Source of the DNA: Gonocerus acuteangulatus
Taxonomy: Eukaryota; Arthropoda; Insecta; Hemiptera; Coreidae
Length of the DNA: 64,000 bases
Assembly: GCA_946811695.1 (NCBI GenBank)
Contig: OX328123.1
Coordinates: 14,291,162 to 14,355,161 of the forward strand
Direction: 5' to 3'
Made by a program: the position numbers and the translations under genes. This document shows, piece by piece, positions 44,593 to 54,447 of this stretch. A model generated the notes under the pieces. The model did not search any database and was not told the DNA's origin. It saw only the letters and a list, made by a program, of their open reading frames with translations. Position 1 is the stretch's first letter, and the number at the start of each line of letters is the position of its first letter.

Positions 44593-44910
44593 TCCATTAT
44601 ATAAAAATGAATCGCTATATGTGTTGGTAAGCACAAATCTCGAGAACAACTGAACAGATTTCGCTAATTTTTATTTTTATAATATTCCTTGAACTACAAG
44701 GATGGTTCTTACGGAGAAAAAAAATTGCCTGAAAAAGTCTAAAAAGGACATTTTTCGGGTCTTTTTCACTTCCTTAACGCGAATTCATTTTTAAATAAAA
44801 ACATATGTTCTCAAAAATAATATTTTTTTATTTTTTTTTGTTTTTTAATTTTTAACGTCCATTTATTATTAACTACGAATAATATTTTTAACAGTTAACG
44901 TATTTGTATA
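44593..44910 (+). mobile_element. Helitron 5' end, truncated copy
   Basis: TCCATTATATAAAAATGAAT and GTGTTGGTAAGC match the Helitron start at 44911. At about 44850-44881 a short reversed SINE tail is inserted, bounded by AATAATATTTTT on both sides. The copy ends where the next one begins. Confidence 0.65.
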
Positions 44911-46060
44911 TCTATTATATAAAAATGAATCGCTAAATGTGTTGGTAAGCGCAAATCTCGAGAACGACTAAACCGATTTCGCTAATTCTTTTCTTATAAT
45001 ATTCCTTGAACTACGGCAATGGTTCTTACGGAGAGAAAAATTACCTGAAAAAGTCTAAAAACGACATTTTTCGGTTATTATTTACTTCGTTAACGGAAAT
45101 TCATTTTTCAGTAAAAACATATGTTCTCAATTATAACATTTTTAACAGTTAACGTATTTGGTTATTTGTGTATAAGCAAAAAAATTTAAATAAATAAGAA
45201 CACGTAATCACTAGGTGACAATAGAATCACATGTTAATAATGCAATTTAAATTAATTTATAATTGCATTAACGAAGTAAAAAACACTCCACTTTTCTATA
45301 TTCCCATACAAAAGATTCGTAATAATACTTAAAGGTCAATTAGAACTTTAATACCATACCATAAAGTGTTAGTGGAGGGCTTCTGGGAAGGCAAAACAAT
45401 TGAGTGACATTAGTATCGTATAAATATCAATGTCAATATTTATACGATGATAATATTACTCAAAAACAAATTGACTATGGTAAAATGTAAATTGTCTGTG
45501 GTAAAATGTCACTTGAAATGTAAACATCTCTTTGCTGTGCATCTATAATATTACTAAATCTAAAAGCCACAAATTTCTATAAAATTACTAAAGTGTTGTG
45601 TGTTTGTGACTTACTAAATATGCCTCCTATAAGGCGGCGGACAAATTTAGGCAGAAGAACCCGAAATGCAACGCATCAAATTAATTATCAATCTAATCGT
45701 ACTGCCCAGGAACGTGAAGATCGCAATGAACGTGAAAGAATTCGGATAAGACAGACCCGCGAAGCGCGACATTTGACTAATAATGGTGCAAGTTTGAATC
45801 GAGCTGTTGTGAATTCATTACAGTGCCTGCAGCTGTGTTGCTATTGGACCTATGAACTCAGTTTGACTATAAACAAATCCCAGGGGCAGTCATTATGTGT
45901 TTGTGGTATTAATCTAGAAAACCCATGTTTCTCGCATGGTCAATTGTATGTTGCCTGTTCCCGAGTTGGAAAACCATCTGCTCTGTTTATTTACGCGAAA
46001 CAAAAAATATCGTGTGTCATTAAGTACTACAATAAAAGTGAAACTTAATTTAGAATAAGT
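44911..46060 (+). mobile_element. Helitron with internally deleted Rep-helicase
   Basis: Begins TCTATTATATAAAAATGAAT after A, the Helitron 5' pattern, and carries a helicase remnant. The 3' end (hairpin then CTRR) is not confidently located. It inserted into the tail of an older copy of itself (44593). Confidence 0.7.
45620..46048 (+). pseudogene. Helitron Rep-helicase, N- and C-terminal ends fused
   Basis: I choose the ATG at 45620 (MPPIRRR) over the one at 45593, since Helitron proteins commonly start with such a basic stretch. Residues to about 68 are Arg/Glu-rich, as at the N-terminus of insect Helitron ORFs. After about residue 70 it changes to LTINKSQGQSL and GQLYVACSRVG, helicase motifs V-VI of the Pif1-like domain, and ends about 30 residues later. 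Complete proteins exceed 1,000 residues, so the HUH nuclease and most of the helicase are gone. The remaining 142 codons are in frame, suggesting a clean internal deletion. It cannot transpose alone. Confidence 0.78.
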
Positions 46061-46231
46061 AAAAATAAAATGAAAAATAATAAGTAGGTATCATAATAAG
46101 AAATCTGATATTTTAATTTTCATTGTGATTTTTAGAGACTATTAAAAGAATTTTAAGTGTTTTATAATTTTTATTTTTTGACAAAATGTAATTGTTGACT
46201 TATTAATTTTCTTTTTTCTTTTTTTTTATCT
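46061..46231. other. Helitron 3' flank, AT-rich
   Basis: No GC-rich 3' hairpin is visible before 46232. Confidence 0.3.
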
Positions 46232-46540
46232 TACTAGCTGGCCCGGTGTCCCAAATAGCAGAATAAGTATTAAAAGAAAAAAAAATTAAAGAATTGACTG
46301 TTAGGCGGTACGAAATTCAAACAAAAACAAAAAATCTGGCTAGACATAGTTGTTTTCAATTTTATTTAGTTTTATTTAAAATAAATTCATTGAAATCGGT
46401 TAAGATTGAAAGGCTGTAGCGTTTTTTGAAACACGAAATATCGTTTGACCCCACTGTGCGGCAGTGGGCCAGGCCAAGTTCCAGCAAGCACAACCGTGTA
46501 CATCTTTACACAAACAAATATGATGAGTTTTTTACGACCC
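46232..46540 (-). repeat. ACTAGCTGGCCCGG repeat, probable Helitron 3' end
   Basis: Reverse-complemented it ends GGGCCAGCTAG then T, a CTRR-T-like terminus. GACTGTTAGGCGGTACGAAA follows inside. The matching 5' TC end was not found. Confidence 0.4.
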
Positions 46541-46732
46541 TATAATTCCAGTTCCATTCCGGTGAAATAGACTTGAAAGTTTAACCAAGCATTGCTGATA
46601 TAGTATCGTAAAATGGGGTCACATAAGAACAGTGTGGTAAAATTGCTACAAGTTAATATTATCCCATAGATAACAATTATTTCGTTTAGATCCTTCTGCT
46701 CAAATTCAGGAACATAAATATGCTTTAGGACC

Positions 46733-47065
46733 ACCCGACAAACCTACGTATAACATATAGACTTCTTTTTCGTACATGCCCACTGCGCATGAGCGAACGC
46801 CAGCGGACACATTTTTGGGACACTTTTTGGTAACGCTTAGGTCCACCAGACAAACCTATTTAATGTGCCCTATAACATACAGTCTTCTTCTTCGTACTTG
46901 CCCACTGCGCATCCGCCAACGCCAGCGGAAACTTTATTGTGACATATTTTTGGAACGCCTAGGTCCACCCGACAAACCTGTCGGTGGACGCCACTGCGCA
47001 TGCTCGAACGCAACTGCGCATGCTCGAACGCAACTGCACATGCGCGAAAGCCAGCGGACACTTTT
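46733..47065. repeat. ~115-bp degenerate tandem repeats
   Basis: GACAAACCT recurs near 46737, 46849 and 46970, each followed by CACTGCGCATG and CGCCAGCGGA-type sequence. In the last unit a 21-bp subrepeat (AACGCAACTGCGCATGCTCG) is doubled. Confidence 0.75.
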
Positions 47066-47283
47066 TTGTAACGTTTTTTCCAGTTTAGTCACCGCTCAAG
47101 TATATTTATGCTAATATATTCAGTGATATAGGTAATTGTAGAGTTTACTTTTTGAATTATGGAAAATAATTAATTTTTTGTGGAGATGGAGATAGTTAGC
47201 CGTTGCAGAGATACGAAGACAAGGTATAGTTGAGATTCGGCTTGGTGAAAAAACGTCAGACCTTCAGGAAGAAATCAGTATTT

Positions 47284-47322
47284 GGACGTTTCGGCTGCAC
47301 TTTGGCAGCCTTCTTCAGCACT
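47284..47322 (-). ncRNA. Hammerhead-like ribozyme, minus strand
   Basis: Inverse copy of 47419-47460: CTGAAGA, unpaired A, stem II GGCTGC/GCAGCC, GAAAC, GTC. Confidence 0.72.
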
Positions 47323-47418
47323 AGAAAATGCCTAGGGGGGAGGGAGGAATATACATACTTTCAACCAAGGTCACCTAAGTGTCTTCTTGGTCTTCCTCTC
47401 TCCCCCCTAGGCATTTTC

Positions 47419-47460
47419 TAGTGCTGAAGAAGGCTGCCAAAGTGCAGCCGAAACGTCCAA
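47419..47460 (+). ncRNA. Hammerhead-like ribozyme, plus strand
   Basis: CTGAAGA at 47424-47430, unpaired A, perfect stem II GGCTGC/GCAGCC, GAAAC at 47450-47454 and a GTC cleavage triplet. Stem I is short (TG/CA). Confidence 0.75.
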
Positions 47461-47604
47461 ATACAGATTTCTTCCTGAAAGTCTGACGTTTTTTCTCCTA
47501 GCTATATCTTGTCTTCGTATAATTAATTTTTGCTAGAGCTGAGGATTTCATAACACAAAATCAATTGATGGTGCTAAAATGAGATTTTTTTACCCACTGG
47601 GGGC

Positions 47605-47985
47605 GGTGGCTTTTCTTTAGAAAAAAGAAAAGGCATCAACCCTTTCCTGTTTAGAAAATGGTGGTAACCCAACCTATAGATAATATCGTCGATACAAAAG
47701 CAAACTAACGAACATGAAAATCAACACTTTTCAGAGTGGAAAAGTATTTATTCATAACTTTTTTTTGGACAGTCAAATATTCGGCAGATTTGACTTTTTG
47801 ATAGTGGAATACTTTCCCTTTAATAGAGTGAAATCAGATTGAAGAATTTGCCGTAAATAAGTCCAGCAGAAATTATTAAAGATAGACAATGAAAGATGCA
47901 TTTTTTCATATTCGTTAGTTTGCTTTTGTATCGACGATATGTCGTAAAATTCTGAGTTTATTATAATAGACGTTAAAATTTAAAG
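47605..47985 (+). mobile_element. SINE family T, split by a MITE
   Basis: Body (GGTGGCTTTTCTTTAG, GGCATCAACCC, GGTGGTAACC) to 47683, resuming at 47941 with GTCGTAAAATTC and the tail ATAATAGACGTTAAAA. Head missing. Confidence 0.75.
47684..47940. mobile_element. 257-bp MITE nested in a SINE
   Basis: About 30-bp TIRs, ATATCGTCGATACAAAAGC... and its inverse, separated by ~200 bp of AT-rich, non-coding sequence. The first 11 bases are themselves nearly palindromic, so the target duplication is ambiguous. Confidence 0.8.
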
Positions 47986-48636
47986 TAATAATAGTTGGAT
48001 TATAAAGTTACCCTCATGATTATCATTCACAATTATTTGTTCGTCCACTTTTATAAATAGTTAAAATCACTACTATGGTATGCACGTGATATTTAGCATG
48101 CTTGCTGTTAATTTTCCAAAAACATGTAAACGACTTGACTTTTTCATTAAATTCAAAGTTGACAGGTTTAATTTACAAACACCACAAGTTTAAATTTATT
48201 CTAAATAAGTTTAATTAGAAAAGAATCAGCTTATTGGTCCTTTACTTTTAATGAGTACAGCAGACATTGTTGTCCGGACTTTAATTGAAGAAGGTACTCA
48301 TTCCAAAGCAGCGACTCCACCCTTTTGAAGTAAGGCATCAAAGTAAGTCCCGGTTCCATTGTTGGGGGAAACATCTCCTGATCAAAACCCTTTAAGTCCA
48401 GGCGAATTTTCCACCTACAACTTCTACTTATTAAATGCGAAGTCCGGAGAGGACTACTTCAAAGGACTTCACTATTTACTTCTGGGGTACTGCTTAAATA
48501 AACGGGTATTTAAGAATGAAAATTAATTTACGAATTCAAAAGGTAGTTCTCATACCTCAGAGAGATTAAGGTTTTTGTTATAAATTAATACGATGGACAC
48601 ACAATTAGAGACTAGTTACAGATTTTCATATGGACT
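47986..48636. other. No gene seen
   Basis: AT-rich; nothing recognised. Confidence 0.35.
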
Positions 48637-48769
48637 TAGCGCGGTTCCTCCCTCCCTCCATAGGGAGAAACCGCGCTAATGACGTAGACGACATGACACA
48701 ATCCGGAAGTCCCGACTAGAAAATTTTACGTTTCAGAATTAATATATCTCGAAAATAATGATGGTTCAG

Positions 48770-48823
<54 letters not shown>

Positions 48824-48845
48824 CTGTTCTCTCCCTCACAGCCTC
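48637..48845 (-). mobile_element. Family A 3' end, tandem partner
   Basis: Hairpin end, TCCGGAAGTCCCGAC, (TA)n at about 48776-48820, TTTGTCTGTTCTC. Immediately repeated by the next copy. Confidence 0.75.
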
Positions 48846-48977
48846 AAAATGGTACCTCCCTCTCTCCATAGGGAGAAACCGCGCTTATGGGGTAGACGAC
48901 ATGACACAATCCGGAAGTGCCGACTAGAAATTTTTACATTTCAGAATCTATATATATCGAAAATAACGATGGTTCAG

Positions 48978-49037
<60 letters not shown>

Positions 49038-49975
49038 TTGTCTGTTCTCTCCCTCACAGCCTCAAAATGGTTCGATTTTGATGAAATTTGGTACAAAAAT
49101 CTGAAAGGTCAAGTTCGTTAAGTAGCAAAATCCGTCCAACGGAACATTGCTTTTTGGGCGAAATTCACGCGAAAAAAAAATCATTGCGCTAAAATCATAT
49201 GCTTGCAAGTACTCGTTTGATAGGTTCCTTTGCGTACAAAAACGAATGAAACCATTTTAAGGCGATATCTGTACCTGTTTTGGAGAAAATTAGATAAATT
49301 GTTGTTGAATAAAGATTTTGTTGTGGCTACTTGGAATCATGGAATTAAGTTGAAATATTTTCAGCATGTTTGAAATTCATCTAACCTCAAATATTTAAAT
49401 TTTGGTAACGTTTGTAGTTAAGGAAAGATTAGAATTATATATTTTATTACCAAACATCAATAGTTTTGGAATTTTATTATATTTCTGTAAAAATCTCGAA
49501 AACGGTTGAAAAATCGTAGTAATAGAGGGTGTTCATTCGAAAGCTCACTGAATTATTTACAAAAAAAGGTCCGAAGAAATTTTCGATTAGGCGATGGCGA
49601 TCGGAGAAAAAAGTGCTTAAAAGTTTAAATGTGCTTGTTTTGTTCTTTTGAACGTTTTCTTCTAGTTAATTAACTTACTTTTTAATTGGTTTTATTATTG
49701 TTTTAAATTGCAATTATCCTTAAAATTAGTATTACCGACAAGAAAATGAGAAACTTCTTGGTAATAGTGTTTGCTTAGTGGGAACTTAGAGAAGGCCCTG
49801 GAGGCATTTTTCCAGGTAAGGGTACCCTTGTCGTCTGTCACATATCTGGCCATAAAAGTATTTCCTGCTAGGTCTAACCAAAACAATAACTGTTTCTCTT
49901 TAAGATTTTCCAAAGGGCACTAGATAAGAACGCAACCGCGCTAAGATGATGCAGTTCCAGCAAGTCGGATTTGTT
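48846..49975 (-). mobile_element. Family A copy
   Basis: Shortened hairpin end (GTACCTCCCTCTCTCC), (TA)n at about 48981-49038, full core, and terminus CGCAACCGCGCTAAGATGAT at about 49929. It forms a partial tandem with 48637. Confidence 0.78.
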
Positions 49976-50066
49976 TTTAAATTTTGAGGATGAGTAGCCA
50001 AAAAAGGAGCACGTCATCGTTCCAATGTATTGTAATTTCAGCTTCTAACGTATCTTCTTAATGACA

Positions 50067-50133
<67 letters not shown>
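50067..50133. repeat. (TA)n microsatellite
   Basis: About 66 bp of pure TA; flanks unassigned. Confidence 0.95.
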
Positions 50134-50136
<3 letters not shown>

Positions 50137-50228
50137 TGCATGAGATAACATGCACTTGTAAATGTTATAAATAGTAATTTAGGAGGAAAAGAATTCATTT
50201 TTTTACTAAGTTTATATCAGTTGTTCTT

Positions 50229-51173
50229 CTTTTTTTTTTTCTTTCCTTTTAAGGCACATCAACCCCTGGGGTCATTGGTGCCTGTATATACTTAAATGGA
50301 GCCAAAGAATGTACTGTTAGAATTTTAAAAAAAATTAATGAAATCTGTATATATTTATTAAGTAATTTTAAATAGAGGGTATAACGTAAGGATTAAAACT
50401 GGTTAAAAAAAATACCTAAAAATGTAATTTTAAACGCACACACTCTGAATAACACCCTCCCACACTCACACACACACACATACATACACACATACTCACA
50501 GACGGACACACCCATCCACAACTATTTTCTAGTTCTACGTTCTCTTTTAGTTTCAATTATCATTTATATTTTTGTGAACAGATCTGTAGCTCTAAGGAAT
50601 CTCAATGTTCTCTGACACAATTCATGGTCGTCTCCAAGTATATCAAAGAGAGTACCATGAATGTCCAGTGTATTTCGAATCTCCTCGTAGGCTCTACAGT
50701 CCGTGAAAATATGTTTAATTGTTAGATCTTCACCACATACTGTACATTCAGGCCTTTCTTCCCGCTTGAATAAATAAGAATGGGTGAGATTAGTATGGCC
50801 AATTCGCACTCTCGACAGAACCACCTCATCCCGCCTACTGTCTTGAGAAGAGGTTTTCCATGCCGAGGTAGTCGATTTTATTTCTCTTAATTTGTTATCT
50901 CTATTTCCAAGCCATTCGTATTGCCACATTGAGTGAATCAGATTTTTTAGATGAGCCACAGCATCCGACCGTAGGAGCTGCCAAATCCGCTTTATCACTC
51001 CCGATTATGCCATTGTGGCTAGGAATCCAGCAGAGAGTAACATGTTGGTTTCGTTTATACTGAAAATCTATTCCCTCAATTAGATCTGATATGTATGTAT
51101 GTATGAATGGGGTTTAAGGACGAAGAACGTCAAAGGTTACCATCGTCCTGACTAGGTCGTCAGGTCTGATATG
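50229..51173 (-). mobile_element. 5'-truncated LINE with 13-bp target duplication
   Basis: Flanked by exact ATCAGTTGTTCTT (50216-50228 and 51174-51186). On the minus strand it ends GGCACCAATGACCCCAGGGG...GATGTGCCTTAAAAGG with an A-rich tail. The 5' portion (51086-51173) looks like a separate short retroposon ending in (CATA)n, itself bounded by ATATCAGA repeats. Confidence 0.85.
50564..51085 (-). pseudogene. LINE ORF2: RNase H end and C-terminal zinc-binding region
   Basis: On the minus strand from 51085 the frame gives HVTLCWIPSHNGIIGSDKAD, the last motif of the RNase H domain found in I/Jockey/R1-group LINEs. Near 50990 the reading shifts frame and then continues NKLREIKST, VVLSRVRIGHTNLTHSYL and PECTVCGEDLTIKHIFTDC to the stop at 50564. 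The apparent frameshift and 5' truncation make it inactive. Related to, but clearly diverged from, the copy at 30061-30500. Confidence 0.82.
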
Positions 51174-51186
51174 ATCAGTTGTTCTT

Positions 51187-51247
51187 TGAAATAATTTCTT
51201 ATTGTATTGTTTTTCTTCATGCAATAAAGGCTTAATTTATTATTTAA

Positions 51248-51292
<45 letters not shown>

Positions 51293-51390
51293 TTATATTG
51301 TGGGTATCTCGGTGTCCTGGGGTAAATTCTTTCGGAGGCTATTGCCAACCGAAAGAATTGTAATTTTTACTCATTTTTTTATGTATCTTA
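51187..51390. other. (TA)n and unassigned sequence
   Basis: (TA)n at about 51250-51285 and an inverted pair TTCTTTCGGAGGC / CCAACCGAAAGAA near 51328-51358. Confidence 0.5.
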
Positions 51391-51690
51391 TCACGGGCGT
51401 TCGTTGGAGAATTTTCTAACTATACTCGCAGTATCGAGCAGTACCGCGTGTTGGGCCTCTTTAATTAATTCCTCCTAGATTTTCAAGTATTTCGTAGCTG
51501 TAACTGTGGTCTTTGGGATGAGTCCATTAGCCGATATAATAATAGCTGTTATCCTTGCGGAATCTAACTTATACAAATCTTTCAACTCAATGGCCAAGTC
51601 CTGGTATTTTCGTAGCTTCTCAGCATAAGATTTCCGAATATTCTCATCATCCGGGACAGCAATATCAATAATATCAGCTCTCTTATCGGA
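51391..51690 (-). pseudogene. LINE ORF2 C-terminal fragment, second type
   Basis: The minus-strand frame reads [19 protein letters not shown], then [18 protein letters not shown] and [11 protein letters not shown], a segment I recognise from the end of arthropod non-LTR retrotransposon polyproteins with a restriction-like or late-acting C-terminus. One TAG interrupts it about 20 codons later, and the frame ends at the TGA complement at 51391. There is no start codon. It is a different LINE family from the zinc-binding type at 50564. Confidence 0.6.
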
Positions 51691-51714
51691 TTTATTATTA
51701 TTATTATATATATT

Positions 51715-51860
51715 TAAATTTTAATTAGGGCCGTTTTCGATACCAGATAGTAAGGACCGGTAAAGATTAGAAAGAAACATTTAACGAATTCATTATTGAC
51801 TCCAATCGAGAAATAAGTAACATTCATTATTATTGTTAATGCCAAAATGGTCAGATGATT
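51715..51860 (+). mobile_element. Family B 3' part fragment
   Basis: AAATTTTAATTAGGGCCG, TTTTCGATACCAG, GGACCGGTAAAGATTAG resemble the region after (TA)n in family B (43255-43330). Confidence 0.5.
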
Positions 51861-52395
51861 TCTATAATCCACAAGCACATATATTCTAGAAAGGACATCT
51901 TCGCCCTGATCTTTGGCTATAAAATGCACCAAGGGTGCAATCAAAAAGTACTCTTCCCTATCTATCCAGCAAATCTTTACAATCCTCTTGGAAAATAGTT
52001 CAAGGGTAATGGAGTTGTGTGGAAACTACCGGAAGGAATGTTATCCACTATTGATTAAGAGCTGAAGGAACCCAATTAAGTTACTGCCCTGATATAGGGT
52101 TGTATAAATACCCTTGCATTCCTAGGATATTCTCCCTAACCAGCCCTTCTGTAATGGCGTAGCTTCCTCTAGCCTTCCAACGAGATCTGTCTTTTAATTG
52201 GAATGGTCTGAAGCATTCAGGAGAATTTTCTCTCTAGTTTTACTCTTACCATAAAATAACTAGGGTCTTTCCCATGGATGAAGATTCATTCTAGATACCT
52301 ATCAAAGATAAAACGTTTTCTAATGCAGTGTAGACCCATTTAGTGTTAAAGTATGAGGATTGCGCTAATCACTACGTGAGACAATATATTAATTA
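51861..52395. other. No gene seen
   Basis: No recognised feature. Confidence 0.35.
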
Positions 52396-52540
52396 ACCTC
52401 GGATAAGGGGGCACCTACATTGGATCGGATCCGATATGATAGCGACCACCTGTTGGAAGAAAAACAAACACGTACATCTCAATGGAGTTGCTTACATTGA
52501 ACCCGACCCGATCCGATCCGATAGCCACCGATTCTCGGCC
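52396..52540. repeat. GGATC-rich palindromic repeat (left partner)
   Basis: GGATCGGATCCGATAT and CCGATCCGATCCGATAG. A similar inverted set lies at 54730-54820, on the far side of the PLE at 52759-54435. Confidence 0.5.
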
Positions 52541-52861
52541 GTTCAAACTCGTTTGTTTCTAGACCGATTTCGGACTAGAAAATGTCTCTACATCTTAACC
52601 GATTTCAATTTTCTAAATGAAAGCTAATAAAATTTAAAACAACTTTGTCATTTCACATTTTTGTTTTTTGTTTCCCTTGTTTATTAAATTACGTGGAAAG
52701 GTGTTTGTAACCATCCAATATCTATAACCTTCCGACGTTTATAACCTTATAATGCTTAGTGTAGATGGAGATAGTTAGCCGCTGTAGAGATACGAAGACA
52801 GGTATAGTTGGGATTCGGCTAGGAGAAAAACGTCAGACTTTCAAAAAGAAATCTGTATTTT

Positions 52862-52901
52862 GGACGTTTCGACTGCAACAATGGCAGGCTTCTTCAGCTA
52901 A
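52862..52901 (-). ncRNA. Hammerhead-like ribozyme, minus strand
   Basis: CTGAAGA and GAAAC present. Stem II GCCTGC/GCAGTC has one mismatch, so it is slightly decayed. Confidence 0.62.
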
Positions 52902-53032
52902 AAAATATATACAACTTATAAGTAATTTAACTAATTTTATTTGTTTTATAAGCCGGTTTATGAGGTTGGGGGGGGGGGGGGGGAATTGATTCAGTGTTAA
53001 TATTTCGGTAGCTCTATCCCATCCTTATTAAT

Positions 53033-53203
53033 CCTAATTTCCACTCTTCCCATCCTTACCACATGAAAATCAATGTTGCACGGAACCTTCTTCGCCGCGC
53101 CCTCTCCTTATCCCATGAGTCCTTCCACAATGAAAACTTGAATAGAGCTACCGAAATATTAACACTGAATAAATTCCCCCCCCCCCAACCTCATAAACCG
53201 GCT
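53033..53203 (+). pseudogene. PLE reverse transcriptase, C-terminal fragment
   Basis: The frame through 53063 reads NLLRRALSLSHESFHNENLN and RATEILTLNKFP, matching the pattern after the RT palm of Penelope-like elements (Arg-rich, 'ics', then a helix and N-G/K-(Y/F)-P). It runs into a poly-C stretch, after which the endonuclease continues in another frame. The catalytic RT core is absent. Confidence 0.6.
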
Positions 53204-53225
53204 AAAATCCCAATAAAACAAATAA

Positions 53226-53792
53226 AATCCCAATAAAACAAATAAAATCCCAATCCTTCAATGCCACCTCCCCCAATACCTCCCCGAATCCTCCCTCCAG
53301 ATATTTCGTTCCCTGGCATACACACCAGGACTGACTGAAAAACTCACAAAGACTTTAAAAAAAGCCCTCCCGTCACTAAACTTTGGGTTAAAAACCACTA
53401 ACAAACTTACTACACTGTACACCAAACTCAAAGATCCCCTTCCCTATGACTACGCCACCCACGTTGTTTACCAAATACCCTGCCAAACCCCCTCCTGTAA
53501 TGCTGTATACATACGTGAAACCAAAAATTATATTCACTCCCGCATAACACAACACAAACGGACAATAAAAAACAAAGAAATCCACAAATCCGCCCTCGCA
53601 AAACACGCCATAACTAAAAAACACACTTTCAACTTTGACGACACTAAAATACTTTCCACTGAACGAAACACCAAAAAGCGACAGATTTCCGAATGCGTCC
53701 ACATTAACTTAAACCCCAATAACATTAATTACAAAACCGACAAACAAAACATCTGCCCTGCTTACTCCTCCGTCTTCCATAAATTGTCCTGA
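53226..53792 (+). pseudogene. PLE GIY-YIG-type endonuclease
   Basis: Open for about 188 codons without an ATG, ending at TGA 53790-53792. Upstream linker, then THVVYQIPCQTPSCNAVYIR (the GIY-YIG region, here VVY..YIR), the conserved Arg in YIHSRITQHKRT, ALAKHA, a late Glu in STERNTKKRQISECVHI, and an Asn-rich tail. In intact Penelope elements this domain nicks target DNA. Here YIG has become YIR, and the reverse transcriptase in front is broken, so activity is unlikely. A minus-strand frame over the same bases is a shadow. Confidence 0.78.
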
Positions 53793-54326
53793 CCTCCTTT
53801 TTTATCTTTGTTCCCAGGCTCCAGACATTTTCTCTACTTGTGTGTCCCAAAGCTCTTAACACCTTTTACAACCTCCTTTACAACCCAGCAATTGTACCTT
53901 TCATCTTCACCGATTTACCGCCCCCACTCCTTTTTCATAACTATAAAGACCACCGGTGTAGTTGCTGTCGTTCATACTTCTAACCATGGTTACCTAAGTT
54001 GTCCTCGAGGTCTTCCTCCCTCCCCCCTAGGCATTCTCTAGTGGTATGTATCTATATATTAATTGTTATAAATTGTATTCACTTATAAAATAGATTTTGT
54101 TTTTCACTACATAAAAAATGTGCGTTGTTTTTACTGTTTAATTTTTTTTGTACTGTTTTTACTAACACTTTCTACATGCTGTTTTCTTTCCAACTACCGT
54201 ATTTTCATTGTTTTTAAAAATAAGATTGGTTAAAATTTATTGTATTGATATATATACTCCGCTCATTTCTGCCTGTCTTTTACTTACTAGTTGTACATTT
54301 TCTTTACTTATAAGTTGTATATATTT

Positions 54327-54369
54327 TTTAGCTGAAGAAGGCTGCCATTGTTGCAGTCGAAACGTCCAA
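54327..54369 (+). ncRNA. Hammerhead-like ribozyme, plus strand
   Basis: CTGAAGA at 54332-54338, unpaired A, stem II GGCTGC/GCAGTC (one G-U pair), GAAAC at 54359-54363, GTC cleavage triplet. Confidence 0.75.
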
Positions 54370-54447
54370 AATACAGATTTCTTTTTGAAAGTCTGACGTT
54401 TTTCTCCTAGCCGAATCCCAACTATACCTGTCTTCTTATAATGCTTA

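Larger units (their letters stand above)
47181..47520. mobile_element. Minimal PLE foldback with target duplication
   Basis: 340 bp with inverted arms (from GAGATACGAAGACA to GAAAATGCCTAGG and back) and flanks AATTAATTTTTTG / AATTAATTTTTG. It shares arms and part of the 3' UTR (CTCCCCCCTAGGCATT) with the longer element at 52759-54435, so it is a deletion derivative with no coding sequence left. Confidence 0.85.
52759..54435 (+). mobile_element. Penelope-like element with inverted termini
   Basis: 1,677 bp flanked by the exact 12-bp duplication TTATAATGCTTA (52747-52758 and 54436-54447). Inverted arms (ACGTCAGACTTTC...CTTCTTCAGC and its inverse) each bear a hammerhead-like core. The interior encodes a decayed RT end and a GIY-YIG-type endonuclease on the plus strand. 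A second inverted pair (about 52955-53015 and 53140-53203, with poly-G/poly-C) suggests a rearrangement during insertion. Confidence 0.88.

Noticed and set aside
46776..47114. 112-codon ORF
   Set aside because: It runs through ~115-bp degenerate tandem repeats and has no recognisable domain.
53388..53702. 104-codon minus-strand ORF
   Set aside because: Shadow of the plus-strand PLE endonuclease, which carries the recognisable motifs.
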